64,000 bases of DNA from Pseudomonadota bacterium (GCA_016719885.1 JADJYF010000001.1:124001-188000); one strand, 5' to 3'; positions 8,451 to 17,934 are shown, counted from the first letter of the stretch. Notes: a model not told the origin generated them from the letters alone. Translations and numbers: made by a program.

Positions 8451-10319
8451 TCACTTGGCCTTGGGCCCGTAGGCCACGTAGACGTTGCCGGGCATGCCCC
8501 ACAGGCCATAGCCCGAACCGAAGTACACCCAACCGTCGACCACCACCGCGCCGGCGCCCTTGATCGAACCGCCCTTGGCCTTGACGCCGTTGACGGTCGG
8601 AAACTCGCGCTTGGTGTCGACGTCCCAGATGACCTTGCCCGTCGCCGGGTCGTAGGCGCGCATGTGACCGTCCATGGAGCCGGAGAAGATCGCGCCCGGG
8701 ATCAACACCGCGGCCTGCGGCTGACCGGCGTTGCAGCCCGGTGTCGACAGGCAGTCGGGCTTTTGCGCGGGCGTCTGCCACACGGTGCTGCCGTCGGCGA
8801 TGTTCAATGCATAGATGCCGCCGGCCGCGCCGGGTTCACTGCGCGACTCCCACACGTCCGAGATCGGCACGTAGACGTGTTTGTCGTCGGCCGCGTAGCC
8901 CCACTCGATGCCGCCCAGCACGCCGCCCGGTGACAGGCGCTTCTGCCACAGCACGGCGCCTTGCGCATCGGGATCGACGGCGTGCATCACGCCCGACTTC
9001 TGGCCCGCCAGCAGCACGCGCTTGCCGTTCGGCAGGGTGCGCAGGATGGCCGAGGAGCCGAAGTCGACATCGGGGCCGCAGCCCTTGCGCGCGACGGGAT
9101 CGGCGTTGTGCGCGACACAGGCGGCGGTGAAGGCGTCATCGGCCGTCATCTGCTTGTGCCAGCGTATGGCGCCGGTCTTGAGGTCCAGCGCGACGATCGC
9201 ATCGGAGGTGTCCGCCGCCGGCGCCGAATAGGAGTCGCCGGTGGTGAGGTAGATGGCGCCGGCCTTGGCATCGATGGTCGGCTGTGACCATACCGCCACA
9301 CCCGACGGTCCCCACAGCTGCGTGCCATTGCTGGCCTTGACGGTCTTCTTGGCCGGTTCCGGGATGAGATAGGACTTCCACAGCCGTTTGCCGGTTTCGA
9401 GCTCGTAGGCATTCACGCTGCCGCGGAAGGTGCAGCACTCGTAGGTCGGCGAGCCGCCGGCCAGTTCCTCGAAGGACGCGAAGGGCACGTAGACCTTGCC
9501 GTCGTGGTAGGCGGCCGAGCCGGTGTTCATCGCCCATGGATGATCCTCGCCCTTGTCCTGCCACAGGATTTTGCCGGTATTGGCATCGAGGCCATAGACC
9601 ATGGCCTTGCGATCGGCCGCTACCAGCATCACCGAACCGTCGGCGCGCTTGAAGGCCTGGATGGCGCCGCGCACTTCGCCGGCGGTCTCGGTCTTCCAGT
9701 GCGCGCAGCCGCTCCTGGCGTCGAGCGCGTAGATGCCGTTGCCGGGACCGCCGATGTAGATGCGCCCGCCGATGACGGCGGTCTGGGTCGAGACGCTGGT
9801 GCCGGCCGGGAAGCCCAGCGCCCACTTGAACTCGAGGTTGGCGAGATCTTCGGGCTTGAGGCGCGCATGCGCGGCCGGCTGGAAATGGGTGTTGTCGGCG
9901 TCGAGGCCCCAGCCCGACCAATGGGGGTGTTCGAGCGCATCGGCCGCCAGCGGCGCCGGGTTCTTGCACATCGTCAGCTGTTCGACGGTCTGGGCGTCCT
10001 TGACCGAGCCCCACGGGATCTCGGACAGGTAGATGGACACCGCGCGCTTCTCGATCTCCGACAGGGCGGCGGCCTGCAGCGTCATCTTGCCGCCGAGCAG
10101 GGCGGCGAAGATCGCTTCGGGCGGCATCTTGGCAAGCTGATCGCGCGGCATGGCGCGCGGCACGGGCGGGTCGCTGTGGCAGGCCACGCAGGCTTTCTCG
10201 AACGCATGTTTGCCGATGGCCTTGTCGTCGTCGGCGTGGACGCCGGTCGCGAGCAGGCTCGCGCAGCCCAGGGCCACGAGCGTGCGCCAGCCGCGCACGC
10301 CAGGTTTGTCGTTCCGCAT
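8451..10319 (-). CDS. Cytochrome c / PQQ-dependent alcohol dehydrogenase (polyvinyl-alcohol dehydrogenase type)
   Basis: A 622-residue periplasmic quinohaemoprotein. A signal peptide (to about residue 29, ATGVHA) precedes a short cytochrome c domain with CVACH at 44-48. An eight-bladed PQQ propeller follows from about residue 135, with blade signatures such as GIYALDARSG and VYGLDANTGKILWQ. Adjacent cysteines at 295-296 (YECCTF) look like the vicinal disulfide of PQQ dehydrogenases. An N-terminal haem followed by the propeller is the order of polyvinyl-alcohol dehydrogenase, not of methanol dehydrogenase or the C-terminal-haem alcohol dehydrogenases. It should oxidise alcohols and pass electrons to a periplasmic cytochrome. 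The natural substrate is probably another secondary alcohol, since PVA is synthetic. Confidence 0.88.
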   Translation of the reverse strand: MRNDKPGVRGWRTLVALGCASLLATGVHADDDKAIGKHAFEKACVACHSDPPVPRAMPRDQLAKMPPEAIFAALLGGKMTLQAAALSEIEKRAVSIYLSEIPWGSVKDAQTVEQLTMCKNPAPLAADALEHPHWSGWGLDADNTHFQPAAHARLKPEDLANLEFKWALGFPAGTSVSTQTAVIGGRIYIGGPGNGIYALDARSGCAHWKTETAGEVRGAIQAFKRADGSVMLVAADRKAMVYGLDANTGKILWQDKGEDHPWAMNTGSAAYHDGKVYVPFASFEELAGGSPTYECCTFRGSVNAYELETGKRLWKSYLIPEPAKKTVKASNGTQLWGPSGVAVWSQPTIDAKAGAIYLTTGDSYSAPAADTSDAIVALDLKTGAIRWHKQMTADDAFTAACVAHNADPVARKGCGPDVDFGSSAILRTLPNGKRVLLAGQKSGVMHAVDPDAQGAVLWQKRLSPGGVLGGIEWGYAADDKHVYVPISDVWESRSEPGAAGGIYALNIADGSTVWQTPAQKPDCLSTPGCNAGQPQAAVLIPGAIFSGSMDGHMRAYDPATGKVIWDVDTKREFPTVNGVKAKGGSIKGAGAVVVDGWVYFGSGYGLWGMPGNVYVAYGPKAK

Positions 10320-10456
10320 CAGTATCCCCTCATGTCGTGAGTGCGGTGAATGAAAGCGCGCGCGCGTCGACTGCCTTGCGCGGGCAGGGCGATGGCGACG
10401 GGCGCGATGGATTGCGCGGGCATTATTGCAGAAGGCGTCGTGCTGCGCTGCGACCC

Positions 10457-10470
10457 TTGATTCGCGTCAA
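10457..10470. promoter_or_regulatory. Possible FNR/Anr-like operator
   Basis: TTGATTCGCGTCAA fits the FNR-family consensus TTGAT-N4-ATCAA with one mismatch. It lies in the divergent region between the PQQ dehydrogenase (start 10319, minus) and the acyl-CoA dehydrogenase (start 10559, plus). It is a single motif match, so chance is possible. Confidence 0.3.
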
Positions 10471-10558
10471 GGACGCGCGCACGGTATGGGCTCACCGTTA
10501 TTCCATCGGGGGTGCGCCCCCGCCATCGCTGGTCTCATTCATCATGCAGGAGGGGAGT

Positions 10559-11869
10559 ATGGCCGCACTGCCACAAGACGTTTCCACTTTCGGTCGTCCG
10601 TCGGCCGACGTTCGCATTGCCAAGTGGGCGCCGACGCCCCATCCCAAGCTCGGGCCGTTCGGCGCCGAGTGCCCGATGAGCGAAGAGGAAAGCGCCATCG
10701 TCGACACCTTGCGCCGGTTCGCCGAAAACGAAATGCGCCCGACCGGCGAGGTGCTGGACCGCATGACGCCGGACGAAGTCATCGCGCCCGGCTCACCCCT
10801 GTGGTCCTTCTACGGCAAATTCCAGGAGCTCGGCTTCACGGTCGACCTGTTGCTCGGCATGGAGCCGCTGCAGCGCGCCAAGATCATGTGCCTGTTCTAC
10901 GAGATCCTGGGCTGGGGCGATTCCGGTCTCGCGATCTCGATCGGCGCCGGCACGTTGCCGCGTTATCTCTCGCGCCTGTTCGGCAACGACTACCTGGCGG
11001 AACTGTGCGCCGACAACATCATCGGCTGCTGGGGTATCACCGAGCCCGATCATGGCAGCGATTCCCTGGACCCGGAGGGCAACGCGGCCCACGCCAAGGG
11101 CGCCTACGGCCGGCCCAATTGCATCGCCACGCTGAAGTCGGATCGCATCATCATCAACGGGCAGAAGTCGGCATGGGTATCGAATGGACCCATCGGCCAG
11201 ATCTGCATCCTCTATTGCGCGGCGGACAGCGGCGCCGGCGCCGACACCCGTCACGGCGCCTGCGTGATCGTGCCGTGCAACACCAAGGGCGTGAGCAAGG
11301 GCAAACCGCTGGACAAGATGGGCCAGCGCGCGCTGCCCCAGGGCGAGATCTTCTTCGACAACGTCGAGCTCGGCATGGAGCACCTGCTGGCCGGGCCCGA
11401 CAGCTTCCAGCGCGCGGTCTATGCCATCCATGCCGAGGCCAACGTCCTGATGGGCGCATGCTTCACCGGCGTCGCGCAGCGCGCCTACGAACTCGCCCAC
11501 GCCTATGCGCACGAGCGCAAGCAGGGCGGGCAGCCGCTGGTGCGCCACCAGAGCGTGGTGCATCGCCTGTTCAGCATGTTCCGTCGCGTCGAAGCGGCGC
11601 GCGCCGTCACGCGGCGTGCCTGCGAATACAACATGGCCGTGCAGCAACCGGCCTTGCATGCGGCGATGGTGTCCAAGGTCACCGGCACGCAGACCGCCTT
11701 CGAAGTGGCGAGCGACGCCCTGCAGCTGTTCGGCGGCAACGGCATGACGCGCGCCTACCCGATGGAGAAGCTGTTGCGTGATGCGCGTGCCTCGATGATC
11801 GAAGACGGTTGCAACGAGATCCTGTCGATCCTCGGCGGCACGGCGCTGGTCGATCCCGAGCTCCTGTAA
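10559..11869 (+). CDS. Acyl-CoA dehydrogenase family protein
   Basis: A 436-residue flavoprotein of the acyl-CoA dehydrogenase fold. GCWGITEPDHGSDSLD is the FAD/substrate-binding region. The C-terminal helical domain runs from about residue 280 (GACFTGVAQRAYELAHAYAHERKQ) to LLRDARASMIEDGCNEILSI. At the position of the usual EGT-x-E motif it has EDG-C-N-E, so the base may be shifted from the classical one. It should oxidise an acyl-CoA in the cytoplasm and pass electrons to ETF. The start at 10559 is set by AGGAGGGGAG, which lies after an earlier in-frame ATG at 10544. First gene of a plus-strand set with thiolase and acyl-CoA ligase. Confidence 0.9.
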   Translation: MAALPQDVSTFGRPSADVRIAKWAPTPHPKLGPFGAECPMSEEESAIVDTLRRFAENEMRPTGEVLDRMTPDEVIAPGSPLWSFYGKFQELGFTVDLLLGMEPLQRAKIMCLFYEILGWGDSGLAISIGAGTLPRYLSRLFGNDYLAELCADNIIGCWGITEPDHGSDSLDPEGNAAHAKGAYGRPNCIATLKSDRIIINGQKSAWVSNGPIGQICILYCAADSGAGADTRHGACVIVPCNTKGVSKGKPLDKMGQRALPQGEIFFDNVELGMEHLLAGPDSFQRAVYAIHAEANVLMGACFTGVAQRAYELAHAYAHERKQGGQPLVRHQSVVHRLFSMFRRVEAARAVTRRACEYNMAVQQPALHAAMVSKVTGTQTAFEVASDALQLFGGNGMTRAYPMEKLLRDARASMIEDGCNEILSILGGTALVDPELL

Positions 11870-11880
11870 CGTAGCGGGCG

Positions 11881-11902
11881 CGGCACGGCGCGGGCCGTGC
11901 CG
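11881..11902 (+). terminator. Hairpin between acyl-CoA dehydrogenase and thiolase genes
   Basis: A perfect 9-base stem (CGGCACGGC / GCCGTGCCG) with a GCGG loop, 12 bases after the acyl-CoA dehydrogenase stop. No T run follows, so it may act as a transcript-stabilising or attenuating hairpin instead of a strong terminator. Confidence 0.45.
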
Positions 11903-11989
11903 TCGCCAAGCTCGTAATATGCGAGGATGCCGCCCGCCGCGCACAGGCGTGGGGAGCCGTGTCACAACCATTTCACTGGGGAGCCAAGC

Positions 11990-13222
11990 ATGAAACAGGA
12001 TGCCTATGTCGTCGGCGTCGGGATGACCCGTTTTGCCAAGCACATGGACCGTACCCTGAAATCCCTGACGGTCGAGGCGGTACAAGCCGCGCTCGCCGAC
12101 GCGGGTATCGACCAACGCGAGCTGCAGGCGGCCTACATGGCGACCGCCGGCACCGCCATCACCGTCGGCCAGGTGATGGTGCCGGGCCAGGCGGCATTGC
12201 GCGAGATGGGCATCGGCGGCATTCCCGTCATCAATGTCGAAAACGCCTGCGCGTCCGCCGCCACCGCCTTTCAGCAGGCGGTGCAGATGGTCAACCACGG
12301 CGTCTACGACATCGTGCTGGCGGTCGGTTTCGAAAAGCTCTACACGCCGGACAAGGCCAAGACGTTTTCGGTCTTCACCGGCGCGGTCGACTTCGAAAGT
12401 TTCGACGCGGTGACGAGCGGCATCTACGATCGCATCCGCGCCGCCGGCATCGAGGTCGATGACAGCGGCGCCGGCGCCACGCGATCGCTGTTCATGGACG
12501 TCTACGCGGCGATGGCGGTCGAGCACATGCGCGACTACGGCAGCACGCAGCGCGACTTCGCCGCCGTCGCGTCCAAGAATTCCTTTCACGGCAGCTTGAA
12601 TCCCAAGGCCCAGTACCGCGAACAGCAGAGCATCGACGAGGTCTTGAACTCGCGCGCCATCAGCTACCCGCTGACCTTGGGCATGTGTTCGCCAATCGGC
12701 GACGGCGCGGCGGCTGCCATCATCGTCAACGAAGCGGTGGCGAAGCGTCTCGGCCTCGCGCGCGCGGTGAAAGTACGCACCAGCCTGTTGCGTTCGGGCT
12801 GGGACTACGCCGACAACGAGCCGAGCGTCGCCGAAGTGGTGTGCCGCGAAGCCTATGAACAGGCCGGCCTCGGTCCGCAGGATCTAGACGTCGTCGAGTT
12901 GCACGATGCCTCGTCGCCGGCCGAACTCATCTACTACGAGACGCTCGGCCTGTGCGCGAAGGGCGAGGGTGCGCGCTTCGTCAACGAAGGCCACAGCAAG
13001 CTCGGTGGCAAGACGCCGGTCAATCCTTCCGGCGGCTTGTTGCGCAAGGGCCATCCGGTCGGCGCCACCGGCCTTGCCCAGGTCCATGAACTGGTCGAGC
13101 AGCTGCGCGGCGAAGCGGGACCACGCCAGGTCGAAGGCGCGCGCATCGGCATGGCGGAAAACGGCGGCGGCTACATCGGCCGCGACGCCGCCGCCATCGT
13201 CATTTCCATCCTCGAGAAGTAA
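11990..13222 (+). CDS. Thiolase family protein (SCP-x/lipid-transfer thiolase type)
   Basis: A 410-residue thiolase-fold enzyme. The nucleophile is Cys87 in VENACASAATAF. The second half has LHDASSPAELI where SCP-x-type thiolases carry a His-Asp motif, and PSGGLLRKGHPVGATG near residue 355 supplies the catalytic His. The usual C-terminal CxG motif of degradative thiolases is replaced by MAENGGGYIG, as in the SCP-x/'acetyl-CoA acetyltransferase' subgroup that handles branched or sterol-type side chains. GGGGAG precedes the start. It lies 18 bases upstream of the acyl-CoA ligase, so the two form an operon. Confidence 0.9.
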   Translation: MKQDAYVVGVGMTRFAKHMDRTLKSLTVEAVQAALADAGIDQRELQAAYMATAGTAITVGQVMVPGQAALREMGIGGIPVINVENACASAATAFQQAVQMVNHGVYDIVLAVGFEKLYTPDKAKTFSVFTGAVDFESFDAVTSGIYDRIRAAGIEVDDSGAGATRSLFMDVYAAMAVEHMRDYGSTQRDFAAVASKNSFHGSLNPKAQYREQQSIDEVLNSRAISYPLTLGMCSPIGDGAAAAIIVNEAVAKRLGLARAVKVRTSLLRSGWDYADNEPSVAEVVCREAYEQAGLGPQDLDVVELHDASSPAELIYYETLGLCAKGEGARFVNEGHSKLGGKTPVNPSGGLLRKGHPVGATGLAQVHELVEQLRGEAGPRQVEGARIGMAENGGGYIGRDAAAIVISILEK

Positions 13223-13240
13223 GCGAAAGTAATCACTGCC

Positions 13241-14851
13241 ATGAGCGCCACGCCGGATACCCTCATTCTTGCCAACCTCATCGCCGCGCGCCGCGCGAGC
13301 CAGCCCACGCTCGACGTGCTGACCTTCGTCGACATCGGCCCCCAGGGTGAATACCTCGAGGAAGTGCGCACCTACGACGACCTGTGGCTCAACGGCCAGC
13401 GCGTCGCCGCCACGCTCGACGACGAAGGCATGGCCGCCGGCGATGCCTTCGCCATTGTCGCGCAGAACCACCCGGAGTTCGTCGACACCATGGTCGGTTC
13501 GTCGATCGCGGCGACGGTGTTCGTGCCCGTCGACCCGCGCACCAAGGGCAAGAAGCTCGCCTACATGCTGGACTTCGCCGGCTGTCGCGGCGTGGTGATC
13601 GGTGATTACGCGGCCGCCAACCTGCTCGACATCCTCGACGATTGCCCCAAGCTCGAATGGGTGTGGGTGATTTCGACCCAGGGCAACAAGCTGCCGGCGA
13701 GTTTCGGCAAGCTGCGCGTGCGCTCGTTTCAGGAAGTGCTGGCGCGGCCGCGCGCGGCCGACATCGACGTGCGCGTGAAAGCCGCCGACCAGCCGATGCA
13801 GATGCTCTATACCTCGGGCACGACCGGCGACCCCAAGGCCATCCTCTCACCCTATGCGCGCTTCGGCTTCGTCGCGAGCCTGGGAGAAATGATGGGGCTG
13901 CGCGCCGGCGATCGCCCTTACACCGGGCTGTCGCTGACGCACGCCAACGCGCAGTTGATCACGCTCGGCAATACCTTGTTCATGGGGCTGCGCGGGGTGT
14001 TCAGTCGCCGCTTCACCAAGTCGCGCCTGTGGGACATCACGCGTCACTATGGTTGCACCATGTTCAACCTGCTGGGCGGCATGACCACCGCCATCTACAG
14101 CGAGCCTGTCAAGGCGAACGACGCCGACAACCCGGTGCGCTACGTGCTGTCGGCCGGCATGCCGGCCAATATCTGGAACGAGTTCAAGCAGCGCTTCGGT
14201 GTCGAGATCTTCGAATTCTATGGCGCCGCCGAAGGCGGCCTGACCATGAACCCGCCTGGCGGCCCGGTCGGCAGCATCGGCAAGCCGCCGGCCAGCGCCA
14301 TCGGCCGTATCGTCGACGACAACGGCAACGACTGTGCGCCGGGCGAGCCGGGCGAGATCATCTTCCAGAACGCCGACGGCTCGTGCCCGGCGGTGTCGTA
14401 CTTCAAGAACCCGGAAGCGAGCGCCAGCAAGACCGCGGACGGCTGGCTGCGCATGGGCGACATTGGCTACAAGGATGCCGACGGCTGGTATTACTTCCTG
14501 TTCCGCAAGGGCGGCGGCATTCGTCACAACGGTGACTTCATCAACCCCGCGTTCGTCGAGAAGGAACTGGCCGAACATCCGCAGGTGGACGACGTGTTCG
14601 TGTACGGCGTGCCGTCCAGCAACGGCGTGCCGGGCGAGAAGGACGTGGTGGCGGCGATCGTGCCGGTGTCGCGCGCGGCGTTCGACGCGGCGGACGTGTT
14701 TCGCTGGTGCCGGGCGCGACTCGAATCGAGTTTCGTGCCAACTTACCTGCAGGTGCTGGACGAGATCCCCAAGACTGCTTCGGAAAAGCCGCAGGAGAGA
14801 TTCCTGCTCGAAGCGTTCAAGGTGGGAGCGCCGAACGTCATCACCGAGTAG
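13241..14851 (+). CDS. AMP-binding acyl-CoA synthetase (CaiC-like)
   Basis: A 536-residue adenylate-forming ligase that activates a carboxylic acid to its CoA thioester in two steps. The P-loop is at residues 189-200 (LYTSGTTGDPKA). EFYGAAEGG marks the adenine-binding region and GWLRMGDIGYKDADGWYYF the hinge. The C-terminal catalytic lysine lies in PKTASEKPQERF. The N-terminus and overall order resemble crotonobetaine/carnitine-CoA ligases. It follows the thiolase and acyl-CoA dehydrogenase, so it probably starts the same beta-oxidation-like route. Substrate unknown. Confidence 0.9.
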   Translation: MSATPDTLILANLIAARRASQPTLDVLTFVDIGPQGEYLEEVRTYDDLWLNGQRVAATLDDEGMAAGDAFAIVAQNHPEFVDTMVGSSIAATVFVPVDPRTKGKKLAYMLDFAGCRGVVIGDYAAANLLDILDDCPKLEWVWVISTQGNKLPASFGKLRVRSFQEVLARPRAADIDVRVKAADQPMQMLYTSGTTGDPKAILSPYARFGFVASLGEMMGLRAGDRPYTGLSLTHANAQLITLGNTLFMGLRGVFSRRFTKSRLWDITRHYGCTMFNLLGGMTTAIYSEPVKANDADNPVRYVLSAGMPANIWNEFKQRFGVEIFEFYGAAEGGLTMNPPGGPVGSIGKPPASAIGRIVDDNGNDCAPGEPGEIIFQNADGSCPAVSYFKNPEASASKTADGWLRMGDIGYKDADGWYYFLFRKGGGIRHNGDFINPAFVEKELAEHPQVDDVFVYGVPSSNGVPGEKDVVAAIVPVSRAAFDAADVFRWCRARLESSFVPTYLQVLDEIPKTASEKPQERFLLEAFKVGAPNVITE

Positions 14852-14909
14852 GTTTTTTTCGGCATAGATCGCAGTGGGCCAGACGCCAGCCGGATTCGCG
14901 CAGGTGTCA

Positions 14910-14928
14910 GAATGAATTCGCACCTACA
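14910..14928 (-). repeat. GTAG-type palindromic repeat, single copy
   Basis: GAATGAATTCGCACCTACA, one arm of the intergenic palindrome, in the gap between the convergent acyl-CoA ligase and nitroreductase genes. Confidence 0.75.
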
Positions 14929-14953
14929 AAAACCCGTCGGCGTGACAGGACGA

Positions 14954-14977
14954 TGGCGGCGGCCGTGGCCGCCGCCA
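14954..14977. terminator. Bidirectional hairpin between convergent genes
   Basis: A perfect 11-base stem (TGGCGGCGGCC / GGCCGCCGCCA) with a 2-base spacer, between two genes that end facing each other (14851 plus, 14991 minus). The minus-strand transcript reaches a GTTTTTG about 20 bases past the stem. It probably serves both genes. Confidence 0.55.
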
Positions 14978-14990
14978 GTGTGGTTTCAAA

Positions 14991-15785
14991 TCAGAACAAG
15001 CCCGGCGCCTTGAGCTTCAAGGCGCGCTCGAGATATTCCAGCTCAGCCTCGCGCTCGGGCAGCGGCGCGGGACGCGTGAACATCTTGTCGCGGGTCAGTT
15101 CATCCACCACCGCCTGGCTGCGCGGATAGGGATTGCCGTAGGTGTTGAGCGAGAACAGGCTCTCGAAGGGTTGCCGCGGACGCTGACCGCCGGCTTCCCA
15201 ATGTTCCATCGGATAGCCCACGCACTGCATGAGCAGCAGGCGGCAATGGGACGGTACACCGAGCACCTTCAGGATCGAATCGCCATCGGGCGTGCCGAGG
15301 AAGCAGCTGCCGAGGCCGAGTTCGTAGGCCATCAGGGTAGCCTGCGCCATGCCCTGGCCGCAGTCGATTTCATTCAGGCCCGGCGCTTTGAGGAAATCCT
15401 TGATCTCCTTGAAGGCGGGAATGAATTTTTCTTCGAGGGTGTTGCGCTTGAGTTCGGCGGGACCGAAGCCGAGCGCGCCGACATCCATCAGTTGACGCAG
15501 TCGGTTGCCCTGTTCCTCGACCTGCTCGGGGTCGCAATACCACACGATGACCACCGGCGCGATGCGCAGCTGCCAGCCCACCACCACCGCTTTCAGGGCG
15601 TCCAGCACTTCCTGCGGCGCGCTGTGGCGATGAATGGCGACGGCGCGCAGCGACTGCACGTTGCCCCAATGGGTGGCAATGCGCGCGGCCTCGAACATCA
15701 TCTGGATCTTTTCGGGTTCGACCGGCATGTAGGGCCGCAAAAAGCGGATGGAGCGGCGGCGGCCGATCACTTCTCTCAATTCCAT
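14991..15785 (-). CDS. Nitroreductase family flavoprotein
   Basis: A 264-residue FMN-binding protein of the nitroreductase fold. MELREVIGRRRSIRFLRPYMPVE is cut here to its signature RRRSIRFLRPY (FMN phosphate binding). IATHWGNVQSLRAVAI and GLGSCFLGTPDGD with LLLMQCVGYP complete the pattern. Members reduce nitro groups, quinones or enones with NAD(P)H, and some act in BluB-like or dehalogenase reactions. The start at 15785 is set by GGAGGT eight bases upstream; the same frame extends to 15884 but without a ribosome site. Alone on the minus strand between two longer units. Confidence 0.88.
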   Translation of the reverse strand: MELREVIGRRRSIRFLRPYMPVEPEKIQMMFEAARIATHWGNVQSLRAVAIHRHSAPQEVLDALKAVVVGWQLRIAPVVIVWYCDPEQVEEQGNRLRQLMDVGALGFGPAELKRNTLEEKFIPAFKEIKDFLKAPGLNEIDCGQGMAQATLMAYELGLGSCFLGTPDGDSILKVLGVPSHCRLLLMQCVGYPMEHWEAGGQRPRQPFESLFSLNTYGNPYPRSQAVVDELTRDKMFTRPAPLPEREAELEYLERALKLKAPGLF

Positions 15786-15974
15786 ACTCTTAACCTCCGT
15801 AGCGGATGAATTCTCATGGGACCAGGCATCCTGCCGAGGCCGCGATGCGAACCTGGTCGCGCGCCATGACGAGCATGCACGCACGGATGGTCAGGAAGTC
15901 TGACCTATCTCAAGATCGCGCGCAAACCTCGCCAGCCGGCGCGTGGCCAGGCCGGCGAGGCGCTGCGTGCAGCC

Positions 15975-17024
15975 TCAGCCCAGCGCCAGCAGCTCGCGCA
16001 GGTTGTCGTCCAGCGCGGCCAGGAATTCAGGCTCGAAACCGAACAGGCCGAGATGGCCACCGACGCTGTTCAACACGCGCAGCTGGCTGTTCTTGATCAA
16101 GGGCTGTTCGCGTGCGCAGTCCTCGACCTTGAAGAACATGTCGGTCGAAATGGGCATGACGAAGGTGTGGGCGGTGATGCGGCCGAGCGCCGCCGCGAGG
16201 TCGCCGCCGGTCATGCGCGTGACGTCGCCATCCTGCCATTTGCGCGCCATGCACAACAGGCTGTTCGGATCGAGCGGCGTGAAGAACGGCTCCATGAAGT
16301 CGCGATGGAAATCCGCCGAGCTCGAAAAATTGAAACCACGCCAGCATTCGCGGGCGAAGAATTCCGTCGACCAACCCATCACCGACCACAGTCGTGCGTG
16401 GCGCTTCAGGCCCGCCTGCACATCGAGGTGGGAGCGATAGTTGCCGTTGTTCCAGTGCGGGTCGGAGGTGATGGCTTCAATCAGGGTTTCGACGAACAAC
16501 CGATCGTGATCGGTGTTCCTGGCATAACCCGCCAGCGGCGCGGCGCGCGCCACCATGGCGGGATAGCGTACCGCCCAGTCGTAGGTCTGCTGCGCGCCCA
16601 TCGAGCCGCCGAACACCAGCGCCAGCTTGTCGATGCCGAACACCTCGGTGACCAGCTTGTGCTGCGCGCGCACGTCGTCGCCGATCTGGATGCGCGGAAA
16701 ATTGGCCATGGCCTGCGCGCCGTCGATGGTGTGCGGCGAAGTCGAAATGCCGTTGCCAATCTGGTTGACGATGATGATGCAGTAGCGCGCTGGATCGAGC
16801 GCGCGTCCGGGCCCGACGAACAGCTGCTCCATCACCTTGCTGGTGCCGGAGTACCAGGTCGGCACCAGGATGGCATTGTCGCGCGCGGCGTTCAGTTCGC
16901 CGTGCACGGCGTAGGCGAGCTCGAGATCGCCCAGCACGCCGCCCGATTCCAGCTCGAAGTCGCCGACCTTGAAGATCTGCCACGGGCCGTGGGCGTCCTG
17001 GGAGTAGTAGGGATTGTCTAGCAT
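15975..17024 (-). CDS. MetX-like alpha/beta hydrolase or acyltransferase
   Basis: A 349-residue alpha/beta-hydrolase of the homoserine O-acetyltransferase group. Ser141 sits in the nucleophile elbow VFGGSMGAQQTYDWAVRYP. The acid is probably Asp in PISTDMFF and the base His in VGGHLGLFG. True MetX proteins have GGSLGGMQ and a GHDAFL-type ending, which differ here, so homoserine acetylation is doubtful. A hydrolase or acyltransferase in catabolism is more likely. The MLDNPYY start at 17024 places the conserved region correctly; the frame is open further upstream without a clear ribosome site. It follows the methyltransferase gene by 67 bases on the same strand. Confidence 0.8.
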   Translation of the reverse strand: MLDNPYYSQDAHGPWQIFKVGDFELESGGVLGDLELAYAVHGELNAARDNAILVPTWYSGTSKVMEQLFVGPGRALDPARYCIIIVNQIGNGISTSPHTIDGAQAMANFPRIQIGDDVRAQHKLVTEVFGIDKLALVFGGSMGAQQTYDWAVRYPAMVARAAPLAGYARNTDHDRLFVETLIEAITSDPHWNNGNYRSHLDVQAGLKRHARLWSVMGWSTEFFARECWRGFNFSSSADFHRDFMEPFFTPLDPNSLLCMARKWQDGDVTRMTGGDLAAALGRITAHTFVMPISTDMFFKVEDCAREQPLIKNSQLRVLNSVGGHLGLFGFEPEFLAALDDNLRELLALG

Positions 17025-17091
17025 GGTGGGTGCATGGTTCCTGCTGTGGTTTTGATTCGGTGGCGCGGCGAGCTGCCGGGCCGCGTGCGCA

Positions 17092-17925
17092 TCAGCCCTG
17101 GCGCTGGAACAGCGCCTTGATGGTGGCGGTGCGACCCTGCTGGTTGTTCTCGAGCATGTTGTCCATCTTGCGCTCGACATCGTCGGGCACGATGACGTCG
17201 ATGCCGAGTTGTCGCGGATCCTGCGCCGCGAGCGTCGCGCGACGCTTCAGTCCATTGGCGATGACGCTCGCGGTGGTGTCTTCGACGGCGATGAGTTCGA
17301 AGCCGGCATGGGCGAGCAGGGACTCGAGTTCACGTCGCGTGACCAGGAAACTCAAGTCCGGGCGCGATGCCCAGAAGACCGGCAAGAGGATGGCGCGCCC
17401 GTCGCCGGCCAGCACGGTCTCCAGCGCGAAGCGGCCGCCGGGTTTCAGCACGCGTGCAATCTCGTCGAACAGCTGCGCCTTGTTCGGCACGTTCATGAGC
17501 ATGTTCTGCGACCACACGAGATCGAAACTCGCATCGCCGAACAAGAGGGTGGTGGCGCTGCCGTGTTCGAAGCCGCACTGGCCGTCGAGCGCGAGCAGCG
17601 TGGTCAGCATACGCGCCGCGCGGATGAATTCATGGGTGAGATCGACGCCCACCACCGAGCAGCCGAATTCCGTCGCCAGGGTGCGCGCCGGGCCACCGAT
17701 GCCGCAACCGATGTCGAGCACGTGGGTGCCCGGCGCCAGCTGCGCGAAGCGGGCCAGCTCGCGGGTCGAGGCCAGGCCGCCGCCGTGGAATTCGTCGAAG
17801 GGCGCGAGATCGGCGCGGGTGAGGGCATGGACGTCCTTGCCGGCGCCGGTCAGCGCCGCCAGGATGCGCGCACTGATGTCCTGGCCGCCGTAGTGGCGGT
17901 CGATGTCGCTGTCCAGCGTGCTCAT
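17092..17925 (-). CDS. SAM-dependent class I methyltransferase
   Basis: A 277-residue methyltransferase. Motif I is at about residues 69-77 (VLDIGCGIGG), with acidic motif II VVGVDLT and post-motif FDLVWSQNMLMNVPNK, then LKPGGRFALETV. The HGGGLASTRELARF lead-in is seen in small-molecule methyltransferases related to those acting on sarcosine, tocopherol or sterols. It lies 9 bases downstream of the acetoacetate decarboxylase-like gene and upstream of the MetX-like gene, which suggests one transcript. Methyl acceptor unknown. Confidence 0.88.
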   Translation of the reverse strand: MSTLDSDIDRHYGGQDISARILAALTGAGKDVHALTRADLAPFDEFHGGGLASTRELARFAQLAPGTHVLDIGCGIGGPARTLATEFGCSVVGVDLTHEFIRAARMLTTLLALDGQCGFEHGSATTLLFGDASFDLVWSQNMLMNVPNKAQLFDEIARVLKPGGRFALETVLAGDGRAILLPVFWASRPDLSFLVTRRELESLLAHAGFELIAVEDTTASVIANGLKRRATLAAQDPRQLGIDVIVPDDVERKMDNMLENNQQGRTATIKALFQRQG

Positions 17926-17934
17926 GGGCGCCGC

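Noticed and set aside
15975..17024. Methionine biosynthesis gene metX
   Set aside because: The nucleophile elbow and C-terminal His context differ from true MetX, and no metW or methionine gene is adjacent.
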